Assembly: GCF_900635955.1 (NCBI RefSeq) | Contig: NZ_LR134201.1 | Coordinates: 1,984,001-2,048,000 of the forward strand | Source: Cedecea lapagei | GTDB lineage: Bacteria; Pseudomonadota; Gammaproteobacteria; Enterobacterales; Enterobacteriaceae | Direction of reading: 5' to 3' | Length of the DNA: 64,000 nucleotides | Shown: positions 18,299 through 27,895 of the stretch, piece after piece | Numbering within the stretch: position 1 is the first letter of the stretch | Layout: each line of letters opens with the position of its first letter | Position numbers and translations under genes: made by a program | The notes under the pieces: model-generated | The model's database searches: none | Seen by the model: the letters and a program-made list of their open reading frames with translations, nothing else | What the model was told of the DNA's origin: nothing

Positions 18299-19690
18299 TT
18301 AGCGTGAAGATTTACGGCCGTATACGACCCAGGTAATCACCACGCAGACGATATAGAACACCAGGAAGACTTTCATCGCTCCGGCCGGGGAGCCGGTCAA
18401 ATCCAGCGAGGTGCCAAACGCTTTAGGAATAAAGAACCCGCCAATAGCGCCAATGGCCGAGATAAAGCCCAGCGCGGCTGCGGTATCGGTCGCGGCTTCG
18501 CGCATTGCATGTTCATCGCTACCGCCCTCGGCCTTCACCCGATCCATGGTCAGCTTGCGGAAGATCACCGAGATCATCTGGAAGGTAGAGCCGCTGCCCA
18601 GCCCCGCCGTCAGGAACAGCACCAGGAATACGCCGAAGAAGGCAATAAAGTTGCCGCCCTGACCGTGAGTCGGCAGCGTGGTAAAGAGCAGCGCGCTGAA
18701 AACGGCCATTACAACAAAGTTGTACAGCGAAACGCGGATCCCGCCCCAGCGATCCGAAATAGCTCCCCCCGCTGAGCGGGCCAGCGCGCCAAGCAGCGGT
18801 CCAAAGAACGCGAAGTGCAGGATATTCACTTCCGGGAACTGAGTTTTAGACAGCATCGCAAACCCGGCAGAAAAACCGATAAACGAGCCGAAGGTGGCCA
18901 GGTAGAGCAGGCCAAGGATCCAGAGATGTCCCCGCTTAAGCACCGGCAGCTGCTCGCGCAGGGAGGCCTTTGACGCAGAAAGATCGTTCATACCAAACCA
19001 GGCCGCGAGGGTGAAGACCGCCAGGAAAGGTACCCAAATCCAGGCCGCATTCTCCAGGAACAGCATTGTGCCGTCCCCCTGCTGAACGCCCTTGCCGCCA
19101 AACACCGCAAACATCGACACGGTGATCACCAGCGGCGCCGCCAACTGCATCACGCTGACGCCCATATTCCCCAGACCGCCGTTGATCCCCAGCGCACCGC
19201 CCTGCTTTGCCTTGGGGAAGAAGAAGCTGATATTCGCCATACTGGAAGCAAAGTTTGCGCCGGCGAAGCCGCACAGCAGCGAGATAATCATGAAGGTGGA
19301 AAACGGTGTACTGGTATCCTGAACCGCAAAGCCCAGCCACACGCACGGAATAATCAGGATCCCGGTGCTGAACGCCGTCCAGCGGCGACCGCCAAACAGC
19401 GGCACCATAAAGGAGTAAGGTACGCGTAAAAGCGCACCGGACACCGACGGCAGAGCCGTCAACATAAACAGCTCATCGGTGGTGAAGCTAAACCCGACCT
19501 TGTTAAGGTTGACCGCCACAGCGCTGAACAACATCCAGACGCAAAAAGCCAGCAGAAGGCTGGGGACCGATATCCACAGGTTGCGGCTGGCGATACGATG
19601 ACCCTTTTGCTGCCAGAACTGCGGATCTTCCGGCCGCCAGTCGGTAATCAGCGCGCCCGAAGACTTTTCTGTAACGGGAGACTGTGACAT
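18299..19690 (-). CDS. narK: NarK nitrate/nitrite antiporter
   Basis: Major-facilitator exchanger that brings nitrate in and nitrite out for NarGHI. The chosen start at 19690 gives 463 residues, the E. coli length, beginning MSQSPVTEKSSGALITDWRP. GAGGTG precedes it by three bases. An upstream in-frame ATG at 19723 would add 11 unrelated residues. Two nitrate signature regions are visible, GFAGANFASSMANISFFFP and GALGINGGLGNMGVS, with a second-half counterpart GLGSGSTFQMISVIF. The substrate-binding arginines lie in helices 2 and 8. Confidence 0.97.
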   Translation of the reverse strand: MSQSPVTEKSSGALITDWRPEDPQFWQQKGHRIASRNLWISVPSLLLAFCVWMLFSAVAVNLNKVGFSFTTDELFMLTALPSVSGALLRVPYSFMVPLFGGRRWTAFSTGILIIPCVWLGFAVQDTSTPFSTFMIISLLCGFAGANFASSMANISFFFPKAKQGGALGINGGLGNMGVSVMQLAAPLVITVSMFAVFGGKGVQQGDGTMLFLENAAWIWVPFLAVFTLAAWFGMNDLSASKASLREQLPVLKRGHLWILGLLYLATFGSFIGFSAGFAMLSKTQFPEVNILHFAFFGPLLGALARSAGGAISDRWGGIRVSLYNFVVMAVFSALLFTTLPTHGQGGNFIAFFGVFLVLFLTAGLGSGSTFQMISVIFRKLTMDRVKAEGGSDEHAMREAATDTAAALGFISAIGAIGGFFIPKAFGTSLDLTGSPAGAMKVFLVFYIVCVVITWVVYGRKSSR

Positions 19691-19749
19691 AAACACCTCA
19701 TTTTGTGTGAGTAACTGCCGCAACCTTAGGGTTATGGTGTGGAGATTAG

Positions 19750-19763
19750 TTGATGTAAATCAA
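19750..19763 (-). promoter_or_regulatory. FNR site upstream of narK
   Basis: TTGAT-GTAA-ATCAA, a perfect FNR palindrome, 60 bases before the narK ATG. It lies in the narK-narX divergent interval (19691-19997), whose far side also holds a NarL heptamer. Confidence 0.9.
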
Positions 19764-19926
19764 TGGATAATCTATCTCTCCGGCGCGCAAAAAATGGCCA
19801 TCCTTCTTTATGAGTAAAGAATAGATTTAAAAAAGATGTGGTTTTTCACATCCCTGACTCTCGTTATGGTTAAACGAACAGATCGCCCTGCTCCCCTGGG
19901 CAATTTAGAGGTAATCCTTAGGGGGT

Positions 19927-19933
19927 ATGGGTA
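19927..19933. promoter_or_regulatory. NarL heptamer between narK and narX
   Basis: TACCCAT on the minus strand fits the TACYYMT heptamer bound by NarL. It lies about 65 bases before narX. Single heptamers are short, so this rests on its position in an intergenic region known to be NarL-controlled in E. coli. Confidence 0.45.
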
Positions 19934-19997
19934 TACTCCAGGGGATGGCTGAAAATAGCGCCACTTGTCAATATCCCTTTCAGGAGCCTCCGCACGA

Positions 19998-21791
19998 ATG
20001 GTAAAACGCCTGTTCTCTCCTCTTTCACTGGTTAACCAGCTGGCGCTGGTGGTGATGCTGCTTGCGCTGCTGAGCGTTGCCGGCATGGGCGTCGCCGGCT
20101 GGCTGGCTCAGGGGATATCGGGCAATGCCCACGCGATCAATAAAACGGGCTCGATGCGCATGCAGAGCTACCGCCTGCTGGCCGCCATTCCGCTGACAGA
20201 GCAGGATAAGGAATTGCTTCGCGAAATGGAGCAAACCACCTGGAGCGACGAGCTGCATCTTGCCGCCGAGCGCGACGGGCAGCAGGCTAAGCTTCGCCAG
20301 CTCCAGGATTACTGGCGTAATACGCTAGAGCCGGCGCTGATTGCGGCGCAAACTCCGCAGCAGGTAAAACCCGCCGTTGCCCGTTTTGTTGCCGGTATTG
20401 ATGAGCTGGTCAGCTCCTTCGATCGCACCACGGAATCGCGCCTGCATCACGTTATTTTGCTGCAGCAAGGTATGGCGGTATTACTCGGGCTACTGATCGT
20501 CTTTACCCTGATTTGGTTACGCAAAAGGTTACTCCGCCCGTGGCGAAAATTACTGGCGATGGCAACGGCCATTGGCCAGCGGGATTTCACCCAGCGCGTG
20601 AGCATCCGCGGGCGCGACGAAATGGCGACCCTTGGGCTAGCCCTCAACAGCATGTCCAGCGAGCTTGCGCAGAGCTACGCCGTACTTGAGCGTCGGGTCA
20701 GAGAGAAAACGACCGGACTCGAGCAGAAAAACCAGATGCTGTCGTTTCTGTATCAGGCAAACCAGCGGCTGCACTCCCAGGTCCCGCTGTGCCAGCGTAT
20801 ATCACCGGTATTGAGTGAACTGCAGGAGCTGACTCCGCTGCACGGTATTGAGCTGCGCGTTTACGAATTCGAAGATGAGGAAAACTACCAGGAGTTTACC
20901 TTCCAGCCGGATGCCCACTGCGATGCTCGCGGCTGCCAGCTTTGCCCGGTCAGAGAGACAGCTTCGCTGGCAGAGACAACTACGCTGAAGTGGCGGCTCA
21001 CCGATAACCACATTCACTATGGCCTGGTGCTGGCTCAGCTTCCTTTAGGGCGCAGCCTGACGCAAGATCAGCAGCAGTTAATTGCCACCCTGATGGAGCA
21101 GCTCACCTCCACGCTTGCCGTCGAGCGCCAGTACGAACATCAGCAGCAGCTGGTGGTCATGGAGGAGCGCTCGGCTATTGCACGCGAACTGCACGACTCT
21201 ATCGCCCAGTCGCTCTCCTGTATGAAAATGCAGGTGAGCTGCCTGCAAATGCAGGGTAAGGATTTATCGCCGGAGAGCCAGGCGCTGCTGGAGCAGATCA
21301 GGGCCGAGCTTAATACCTCCTGGCGCCAGCTCAGAGAGCTGCTGACTACCTTCCGCCTTAAGCTGACAGAGCCAGGTTTACGTCCCGCTCTGGAGGCCAG
21401 TTGCCAGGAGTTTAGCCACAAGCTTGGCTTCCCGGTGATGCTGGATTACCAGCTTCCGCCGCGCCTGGTCCCCTCCCATCAGGCCATACATTTAGTGCAA
21501 ATTGCGCGTGAGGCGCTAAACAACAGCCTAAAACACGCTGAGGCCAGCGCCTGCGGTATCAACGTGACCCGTCAGGGAAATCAGGTTCGCCTGGTGATAT
21601 GGGATAACGGCAAAGGGATTTCCGACGGCGGCGAGCGCAGCAATCATTACGGACTAATTATCATGCGCGACCGCGCGCAAACCCTGCAGGGTGACTGCCA
21701 GGTTCGTCCTCGCCCCTGCGGCGGCACCGAAGTGGTCGTCAATTTCATCCCAGAAGTCCCGCTTTCTTCCGTAACAAGGAGCGAAGAATGA
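19998..21791 (+). CDS. narX: NarX nitrate/nitrite sensor kinase
   Basis: Membrane histidine kinase that senses periplasmic nitrate and nitrite and phosphorylates NarL. The start at 19998 gives 597 residues beginning MVKRLFSPLSLVNQ, equivalent to the E. coli protein (598); an upstream frame start would add 11 residues. CAGGAG lies 12 bases before. It has two membrane helices (about 15-37 and 150-172). The ligand P-box AINKTGSMRMQSYRLL lies in the periplasmic loop. A HAMP domain follows, then a Cys-rich central module (CDARGCQLC). The H-box is ARELHDS and a HATPase domain ends the protein. It overlaps narL by four bases. Confidence 0.97.
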   Translation: MVKRLFSPLSLVNQLALVVMLLALLSVAGMGVAGWLAQGISGNAHAINKTGSMRMQSYRLLAAIPLTEQDKELLREMEQTTWSDELHLAAERDGQQAKLRQLQDYWRNTLEPALIAAQTPQQVKPAVARFVAGIDELVSSFDRTTESRLHHVILLQQGMAVLLGLLIVFTLIWLRKRLLRPWRKLLAMATAIGQRDFTQRVSIRGRDEMATLGLALNSMSSELAQSYAVLERRVREKTTGLEQKNQMLSFLYQANQRLHSQVPLCQRISPVLSELQELTPLHGIELRVYEFEDEENYQEFTFQPDAHCDARGCQLCPVRETASLAETTTLKWRLTDNHIHYGLVLAQLPLGRSLTQDQQQLIATLMEQLTSTLAVERQYEHQQQLVVMEERSAIARELHDSIAQSLSCMKMQVSCLQMQGKDLSPESQALLEQIRAELNTSWRQLRELLTTFRLKLTEPGLRPALEASCQEFSHKLGFPVMLDYQLPPRLVPSHQAIHLVQIAREALNNSLKHAEASACGINVTRQGNQVRLVIWDNGKGISDGGERSNHYGLIIMRDRAQTLQGDCQVRPRPCGGTEVVVNFIPEVPLSSVTRSEE

Positions 21792-22438
21792 GCAATCAGG
21801 AAGCAGCAACCATTTTGCTGATAGACGATCATCCCATGATGCGTACCGGCGTTAAGCAGCTTATCAGCATGGCCCCGGAGCTGGCCGTCGTCGGTGAGGC
21901 CGGCAGCGGTGAACAGGGCGTACAGCTGGCGGAGTCCCTCGATCCGGATCTTATTTTGCTGGACCTGAATATGCCGGGTATGAACGGCCTCGAGACGCTG
22001 GACTGCCTGCGTGAAAAGGCGCTTTCAGGACGCATTGTGGTTTTCAGCGTCTCTAATCACGAAGAAGATGTGGTCACTGCTCTCAAGCGCGGCGCGGACG
22101 GTTATCTGCTGAAAGACATGGAGCCGGAAGACCTGCTCAAAGCCTTGCAGCAGGCGGCGGCCGGAGAGATGGTGCTCAGCGAAGCGCTGACGCCGGTTCT
22201 GGCGGCAAGCCTGCGGGCTAACCGCTCAACGTCTGACCGGGACGTTAATCAGCTCACGCCGCGCGAGCGCGACATTCTGAAGCTGATTGCCCAGGGCTTA
22301 CCTAACAAAATGATCGCCCGGCGGCTGGACATTACCGAAAGTACGGTGAAGGTTCACGTTAAACATCTTCTCAAGAAAATGAAGCTTAAATCTCGCGTTG
22401 AAGCCGCGGTCTGGGTCCACCAGGAGCGTATTTTTTAA
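21788..22438 (+). CDS. narL: NarL nitrate response regulator
   Basis: DNA-binding regulator that activates narGHJI and narK and represses alternative respiratory genes. The 216 residues hold a receiver domain with DDHP at 14-17 and the phospho-acceptor Asp in LILLDLNMPG near 59. A LuxR-type helix-turn-helix follows, LTPRERDILKLIAQGLPNKMIARRL. It overlaps narX at the start and the convergent ychO by four bases at the end, with no terminator between them. Confidence 0.98.
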   Translation: MSNQEAATILLIDDHPMMRTGVKQLISMAPELAVVGEAGSGEQGVQLAESLDPDLILLDLNMPGMNGLETLDCLREKALSGRIVVFSVSNHEEDVVTALKRGADGYLLKDMEPEDLLKALQQAAAGEMVLSEALTPVLAASLRANRSTSDRDVNQLTPRERDILKLIAQGLPNKMIARRLDITESTVKVHVKHLLKKMKLKSRVEAAVWVHQERIF

Positions 22439-23820
22439 TTTCCGGGGTTTTCCGGAACCAGCGAATATCGCGGGTCATTTTCCGGGTTAATCAGCAGAGG
22501 TGCGGCAGGCTTCAGGGTGATCCAGTTCGAGGTCGCCCGCTGCCCCTTCTCATCTTCAATCGTCACCGACAGGCGATATTCATTTGTTTCCCCTTCCTGC
22601 CATGCGGGCATAATCACGCTCCAGCCCTCCGTGCTCCGGGACTGTCCGGGCGAGGTCAGGCTAAGTGACCGCGTATCCCCTTGCCAGGCAATATTACGTA
22701 TGCCGTTAGCGGCTCGTACCTGCAGCTTAAGGGCAACGGCTTCACCAGGCTGAGGCTGCCAGGGCGGCGTAGCAAGAAAGACCGACAATGTCTTACGCTG
22801 GCGGTACTCCATCACAGGCACAGACTCGCGATCGACGCTGTCGTAGCGGCTGCCTCGCAGCGAGCTGCTGGCCGCGACCTCCTCGGCCGAAAGCTGTTTC
22901 TGCAGCGGTACGCCAAAGCGGTAGTTGAGCTTCAGGCCAACGTTCTCCTGCGCCGTTCCGCTTTCCCCCTGCTTGTGCTGGGCCGTCAGGGTTATCAGCG
23001 GCACCGGCGTATAGTTGATGCCCATCGTCACCGCAACCGGGTTTCGATAGCCGGTATCGCTGTTAAAAAGAGTGACACTGTCACCAAAATACTGTTCAAA
23101 GCTCAGGCTGGTATTGATATGGCGGTAAAACGGCAGCCACGCCTGAGCCGTGACGTCGTAGCCCCGCGCCAGACGCTGTTCAAGCGTTTCAGTCTGTCCA
23201 CGCCAGCCGTTGAGCGGCTGATAGTAATTAGCCGATAGCCGCAGGTATTCGCCCCAGGCTTCGGCGCCAAAGCCGGTTCGCTGGAGCTGAGTGGTCAGCT
23301 GATTATCGTAAAAGGTGTTGTATCCCAGCAGCCATTTTCCGGCCACCCAGCGCTGGCCCACGCCGAGATTTCCCACCGCGCCCTTCTCCTGCTGACTAAA
23401 ACCGAGCTGGCTCCAGGTCAAATAACGATTGTTATCTTCCCAGGGCGTGAACAGGGAGCCCGTGCTGCCCTTCCAGCTACCGTGCTGATCAACCTTCAAA
23501 TTAAAACTGGCTTTTCCCCATGGGGAAAGCAGAGACTGAGCTTCATCGGTAACTTTGTCCGTCAGCAAATCGCGTAAGCCGGTAAAAGCATAGAGGCGAG
23601 CCTGCTCGCCGGTATCCAGCCCGTTATCGGTCATGCTGTCCTCGCCGAATTTTTTGGCCACCTCTGCGATATGGCGCGCAGCGGCATCGGATTCCGGGGA
23701 CAACCCGAGATCAGGAAGTTTTTCGGCGGGCGCCGGAAGGGAGTTTGAGGTAATCATCGCCCCTCCCTCAGCAGGGAGCAGGCAGAGCAAGGTCAGAAGC
23801 GGAACGGCAAATCTACGCAT
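22435..23820 (-). CDS. ychO: YchO, inverse-autotransporter (invasin-type) beta-domain protein
   Basis: Outer-membrane protein of the intimin/invasin family with a beta-barrel domain and little passenger. E. coli YchO affects biofilm and invasion in pathogenic strains. From the ATG at 23820 the product has 461 residues. A signal peptide (MRRFAVPLLTLLCLLPAEGGA) comes first. The inverse-autotransporter barrel covers about 60-330 (SWLSPWG-like SLLSPWGKASFNL, GVGQRW, GYNTFYDNQLT, GAEAWGEYLRLSANYYQPL), and one Ig-like domain covers about 345-440. An upstream in-frame start would add 29 residues that look untranslated and hide the signal peptide. There is no clear Shine-Dalgarno before the chosen ATG. 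Confidence 0.88.
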   Translation of the reverse strand: MRRFAVPLLTLLCLLPAEGGAMITSNSLPAPAEKLPDLGLSPESDAAARHIAEVAKKFGEDSMTDNGLDTGEQARLYAFTGLRDLLTDKVTDEAQSLLSPWGKASFNLKVDQHGSWKGSTGSLFTPWEDNNRYLTWSQLGFSQQEKGAVGNLGVGQRWVAGKWLLGYNTFYDNQLTTQLQRTGFGAEAWGEYLRLSANYYQPLNGWRGQTETLEQRLARGYDVTAQAWLPFYRHINTSLSFEQYFGDSVTLFNSDTGYRNPVAVTMGINYTPVPLITLTAQHKQGESGTAQENVGLKLNYRFGVPLQKQLSAEEVAASSSLRGSRYDSVDRESVPVMEYRQRKTLSVFLATPPWQPQPGEAVALKLQVRAANGIRNIAWQGDTRSLSLTSPGQSRSTEGWSVIMPAWQEGETNEYRLSVTIEDEKGQRATSNWITLKPAAPLLINPENDPRYSLVPENPGN

Positions 23821-23980
23821 TTGTAAATTATAACACAATGGCCTGACCCTTTGGCCAGGGCGGCGGCCGAATGCGGGCAGTTTCAGGACTAATCCGCTAA
23901 TTGGCAATTAATCATATCTACAGCCATGGACGGGAGATACACTAACCCTCCTGCCAATCGACATTATCAAGGAGAAGCAC

Positions 23981-24334
23981 GTGCAGAAGATCGTTATTAT
24001 CGCCAACGGTGCAGCCTACGGCAGCGAATCGCTGTTTAACAGTTTGCGCCTTGCCATCGCCCTACTGGACAGAGAGCCGCAGCCTGAAGTGAAGCTGTTT
24101 CTGATGTCCGACGCCGTAACCGCCGGTCTTCGCGGGCAAAAGCCAGCGGAAGGCTACAACATTCAACAGATGCTGGAGATCCTCACCGCGCAGAACGTGC
24201 CGGTCAAGCTCTGCAAAACCTGTACCGACGGGCGCGGCATCACCGACCTCCCGCTCATCGAGGGCGTCGCCATCGGCACGCTGGTGGAGCTTGCCGAATG
24301 GACGCTGCAGGCGGATAAAGTCCTGACCTTCTGA
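23981..24334 (+). CDS. ychN: YchN, DsrE/DsrF-like sulphur-relay family protein
   Basis: Small cytoplasmic protein of the DsrE/TusD fold that forms a hexamer in E. coli; its role is not established. The 117 residues match E. coli closely, with the conserved cysteines in KLCKTCTDGRG near 76-86. The start is GTG, supported by AAGGAG ten bases upstream and by homology. It is divergent from ychO and convergent with chaC, with 24 bases between stops. Confidence 0.95.
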   Translation: MQKIVIIANGAAYGSESLFNSLRLAIALLDREPQPEVKLFLMSDAVTAGLRGQKPAEGYNIQQMLEILTAQNVPVKLCKTCTDGRGITDLPLIEGVAIGTLVELAEWTLQADKVLTF

Positions 24335-24358
24335 GCAAGCGCGGCAGCGGCCTTTTGG

Positions 24359-25057
24359 TTATGCGAATTCGGGCTGCAGCCCACCGCCCTCGTCGGGCCC
24401 ACTTAACCACGCCCGTACCTGGTTTGCCAGCTCAGACATACGGTCATCCTGCATGCCGTGCTTTTTCATCTCTTGTTCAAGAGAGAAAAGATACTGGGCA
24501 TTGGTGCCCAGCGGGCCGCTTGCGGCAGCAATTAACGGCGCTATGGTTTCGGCCCGGGTATCCGCCTCGTAGAGCGGATGACGAGGATCCATAATAAACA
24601 CCAGCGCGTTGACCGTGCGGCCATCATCCAGGGCAAGTTTGCACCAGGTTGGCAGATAACACCCGGTGATCATCTCTCGCTTCCAGACAAGCGTCAGCTC
24701 ATCTTCAAGGCCTGCCTCCGGCAGCCGGTAAGCAAGACCCGTTGTTCTGCCGCCCTCTTTCAGGGCCAGCATCCGTCCGGGACGACAGGCCGTGCCGCGC
24801 CCCGCGGTCAGCTTAAGGCAAAAGGCACGATGCCAGCCCACCAGCATGCCGGGGGCTGACTCTTCAAATTCAAAAGCCGGGTTCCACATCAGTGAACCGT
24901 AACCAAAGAGCCACACCGGACTTTGGTCCGGACGACAGGCAAGCGTCGCGGCCAGAGAAGCCGAGCGCTGCTCAGGGGTCCACAATAACGATTCCTCAAT
25001 GGCACCAAAAGCCGTCTTACAATCCGCTTTCATTAAGAAATCACGCGTTAACACCAT
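24359..25057 (-). CDS. chaC: ChaC glutathione-specific gamma-glutamylcyclotransferase
   Basis: Cleaves glutathione to 5-oxoproline and Cys-Gly. From 25057 the 232 residues correspond to E. coli ChaC (231). The substrate-binding VWLFGYGSLMWNP lies near 49-61, and WKREMITGCYLP carries the conserved region following the catalytic Glu. GGAGGT three bases before this ATG decides the start; the longer frame beginning at 25183 adds 42 residues of non-homologous sequence. It lies downstream of chaB on the same strand with a 226-base gap that holds no gene. Confidence 0.94.
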   Translation of the reverse strand: MVLTRDFLMKADCKTAFGAIEESLLWTPEQRSASLAATLACRPDQSPVWLFGYGSLMWNPAFEFEESAPGMLVGWHRAFCLKLTAGRGTACRPGRMLALKEGGRTTGLAYRLPEAGLEDELTLVWKREMITGCYLPTWCKLALDDGRTVNALVFIMDPRHPLYEADTRAETIAPLIAAASGPLGTNAQYLFSLEQEMKKHGMQDDRMSELANQVRAWLSGPDEGGGLQPEFA

Positions 25058-25283
25058 ATACCTCCGCCACTGCTTGCTTCCGTGCAACAATACAAGCTGC
25101 GCCTTCCCGGCTTTTATTGACAACTTTTGCTTACTAATAGAGCAACATATGAAGACCATAAGCAATTCACCGCGCGCTGGCAAGCTTGATGATGATCACA
25201 AAACAGTTAAATTGTCATTTTTTATTGTCAGACTGGCGTGTGTTACGCGGAACCGTGGAAATAAGGCACGCACAATATAGGGT

Positions 25284-25511
25284 TTATTTCTTATGCCAGC
25301 GCTCATCCTCCCCTTTCTCATACTGATGCTTAACCGCCGCCCAGGCGACTTTATGCGCGGTCTCTTCCCGGCTGGCATCACCCCGACGTTCGGCTTTAGC
25401 TTTGTACTCCTCCCACGCGCTGTTAAAGGCCTCTTTATAGATATCCTGGGCATGAGCAGGTAGAACGTTTTGCACGCTTTCAGGAAGGTCTGTCCGGTTT
25501 TTATAAGGCAT
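25284..25511 (-). CDS. chaB: ChaB, putative cation transport regulator
   Basis: Small basic/acidic helical protein proposed to modulate ChaA; the evidence for the role is thin. The chosen ATG gives 75 residues beginning MPYKNRTDLPESVQ, equivalent to E. coli ChaB (76). GGAGAG precedes the start. A longer frame from 25559 is unsupported. It is divergent from chaA. The 283 bases between them are strongly AT-rich and hold no gene. Confidence 0.94.
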   Translation of the reverse strand: MPYKNRTDLPESVQNVLPAHAQDIYKEAFNSAWEEYKAKAERRGDASREETAHKVAWAAVKHQYEKGEDERWHKK

Positions 25512-25794
25512 ACTGGTCTCTCCGTTAGGGGTCTGCTTTAAGTGTGTAGCAGAATCCATATCACGGCCACCCGAGTTGAGTTATTTGAATATTCATATAT
25601 TGTATTGCTATGTTTTATATGAAATAAAAAAAGAATACTCATCATTATGATGAACTAAACTTTTTTTAATATAAATGCCGTAAAAATAAGTAAAGTTTAG
25701 CCAAAAGCAACGATTTTTTGCTAAGTTATACCGGTCCAAAAACCTGACTATAATGATCAAAACAGGTTATCGCCTGCAGAGATGGAGAAGTTAA

Positions 25795-26898
25795 ATGACA
25801 AAAACACAACATGAGGCGGTAAAAACCCGCCACAAGGAGAGTTCTCTCATTTTCCCGGTACTCGCGCTGGCGGTACTGGCAATATGGGGGTCGAGCCAGT
25901 CCCTGCCGGCGGTAGTGGGCATCAATCTTTTAGCTCTGGTAGCTATTCTCAGCAGCGCGTTTAGCGTGGTCCGCCACGCGGACGTGCTTGCACACCGGCT
26001 GGGCGAACCTTACGGCTCACTGATCCTGAGCCTGTCGGTCGTTATTCTTGAGGTCAGCCTGATTTCCGCGCTAATGGCTACCGGCGATGCTGCGCCAACC
26101 CTGATGCGCGACACGCTCTATTCCATCATCATGATTGTTACCGGCGGCCTCGTGGGCTTCTCCCTGCTGATGGGCGGCCGTAAATTTGCTACGCAGTATA
26201 TGAATCTGTTTGGCATCAAGCAGTATCTGATCGCCCTCTTCCCGCTGGCGGTGATTGTGCTGGTCTTCCCGATGGCGCTGCCGGGCGGTAACTTCTCGCT
26301 GGGCCAGTCTCTGCTGGTCGCGCTGATTTCCGCCGCAATGTATGGCGTATTCCTGCTTATTCAGACAAAGACGCACCAGAGCCTGTTTGTCTATGAGCAT
26401 GAAGATGAGGGCGACGGAGACGATCCACACCACGGCAAACCTTCGGCACATAGCTCCGCCTGGCATACCATCTGGCTTATCGTACATCTGATTGCGGTTA
26501 TCGCGGTCACCAAAATGAACGCCAATCCGCTTGAGCATCTGCTGAGCGCTATGGACGCCCCGGCGCAGTTCACCGGCTTCCTGGTCGCCCTGCTGATTCT
26601 GTCTCCGGAAGGCCTGGGAGCGTTAAAAGCGGTGCTCAGCAATCAGGTACAGCGCGCGATGAATCTCTTCTTCGGCTCGGTACTGGCCACCATCTCCCTG
26701 ACCGTTCCTGCGGTCACGCTGATTGCCTGGTTTACCGGCAACGACCTGATCTTTGCGCTGGGTATGCCGCAGATGGTGGTCATGCTGGCGGCGCTGGTGC
26801 TATGCCAGATTTCATTCTCGACCGGCCGCACCAACGTGCTCAATGGCACCGCGCACCTTGCGCTGTTTGCCGCCTACCTGATGACAATCTTTGCCTGA
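25795..26898 (+). CDS. chaA: ChaA Na+(Ca2+,K+)/H+ antiporter
   Basis: CaCA-family inner-membrane antiporter that extrudes sodium, calcium or potassium at alkaline pH. The 367 residues form about eleven membrane helices. The first alpha repeat contains SLSVVILEVSLISALM and the second contains LLILSPEGLGALKAVLSNQVQRAMN, each with the ion-binding Glu. A His/Asp/Glu-rich cytoplasmic loop (HEDEGDGDDPHHGK) separates the halves. GGAGAAG lies upstream. Two terminators follow. Confidence 0.97.
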   Translation: MTKTQHEAVKTRHKESSLIFPVLALAVLAIWGSSQSLPAVVGINLLALVAILSSAFSVVRHADVLAHRLGEPYGSLILSLSVVILEVSLISALMATGDAAPTLMRDTLYSIIMIVTGGLVGFSLLMGGRKFATQYMNLFGIKQYLIALFPLAVIVLVFPMALPGGNFSLGQSLLVALISAAMYGVFLLIQTKTHQSLFVYEHEDEGDGDDPHHGKPSAHSSAWHTIWLIVHLIAVIAVTKMNANPLEHLLSAMDAPAQFTGFLVALLILSPEGLGALKAVLSNQVQRAMNLFFGSVLATISLTVPAVTLIAWFTGNDLIFALGMPQMVVMLAALVLCQISFSTGRTNVLNGTAHLALFAAYLMTIFA

Positions 26899-26907
26899 AT
26901 AAACAGC

Positions 26908-26935
26908 AAGACTGCCTGTAAGGGCAGTCTTTAGA
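26908..26935 (+). terminator. chaA terminator
   Basis: AGACTGCC and GGCAGTCT form a stem after the chaA stop. The T tract is short (TTTAGAGTTT). Confidence 0.65.
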
Positions 26936-26976
26936 GTTTGCTCCCTCTCCCGGTTCAGGGAGAAAGGAACAAATAT

Positions 26977-27009
26977 AAAAAAACCCGCCGCGGCGGGTTT
27001 TGTTTTTTT
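26977..27009 (-). terminator. Bidirectional terminator after kdsA
   Basis: AAACCCGCC/GGCGGGTTT with A and T runs on both sides can stop transcription from either strand. It lies just after the kdsA stop. Confidence 0.9.
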
Positions 27010-27016
27010 GCAGCAA

Positions 27017-27871
27017 TTAGTGGCTGGTATCCAGCGGCGCGAAGTTCTTCACCAGATCGTCAATCGCTTTAATCTGGGTCAGGAAGGCTTCGAGCTTCGC
27101 CAGCGGCAGCGCGGAAGGACCGTCGCAGCGCGCGTTGTCCGGGTCCGGATGCGCTTCAATAAACAGGCCGGCCAGGCCCGTTGCCATACCGGCGCGGGCC
27201 AGTTCGGTCACCTGAGCACGGCGGCCGCTTGACGCTGCGCCAAACGGGTCACGGCATTGCAGAGCATGGGTGACGTCGAAAATCACCGGTGCACCGTCAG
27301 AAACCTGCTTCATGACGCTGAAGCCCAGCATGTCGACAACCAGGTTGTCGTAGCCGAACTGCGTACCGCGATCGCAAAGAATAACTTTATCGTTGCCGCC
27401 TTCAGCGAACTTATCAACGATGTTGCCCATCTGCCCCGGGCTGACGAACTGAGGTTTCTTCACGTTGATGACCGCGCCGGTTTTCGCCATCGCTTCAACC
27501 AGGTCGGTCTGGCGAGCAAGGAATGCTGGCAGCTGAATAACGTCAACCACATCGGCAACCGGCTGCGCCTGGCTAGCTTCGTGGACGTCGGTGATGATTT
27601 TCACGCCGAAGGTCTGCTTCAGCTCCTGGAAAATCTTCATTCCCTCCTCCAGGCCTGGGCCACGGTAAGAGTGAATTGATGACCGGTTGGCTTTATCGAA
27701 AGAGGCTTTGAACACGTACGGGATACCCAGTTTTTGGGTCACGGTGACGTAATGCTCACAAATGCGCATCGCCAGGTCACGGGACTCCAGCACGTTCATG
27801 CCGCCAAACAGCACAAACGGCAGGTCGTTTGCGACGTTGATATCACCAATGCTAACCACTTTTTGTTTCAT
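27017..27871 (-). CDS. kdsA: KDO-8-phosphate synthase
   Basis: Condenses phosphoenolpyruvate with arabinose-5-phosphate to give KDO-8-P for LPS inner core. The 284 residues equal the E. coli length. Landmarks are FVLFGGMNVLESRD near 20-33, KASFDKANRSS near 55-65 and DVTHALQCRDP near 200-210. It is the last gene of the conserved leftward hemA-prfA-prmC-sirB2-sirB1-kdsA operon. Confidence 0.98.
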   Translation of the reverse strand: MKQKVVSIGDINVANDLPFVLFGGMNVLESRDLAMRICEHYVTVTQKLGIPYVFKASFDKANRSSIHSYRGPGLEEGMKIFQELKQTFGVKIITDVHEASQAQPVADVVDVIQLPAFLARQTDLVEAMAKTGAVINVKKPQFVSPGQMGNIVDKFAEGGNDKVILCDRGTQFGYDNLVVDMLGFSVMKQVSDGAPVIFDVTHALQCRDPFGAASSGRRAQVTELARAGMATGLAGLFIEAHPDPDNARCDGPSALPLAKLEAFLTQIKAIDDLVKNFAPLDTSH

Positions 27872-27895
27872 ATGTTCGCCTTATCAGGTGTGAAC

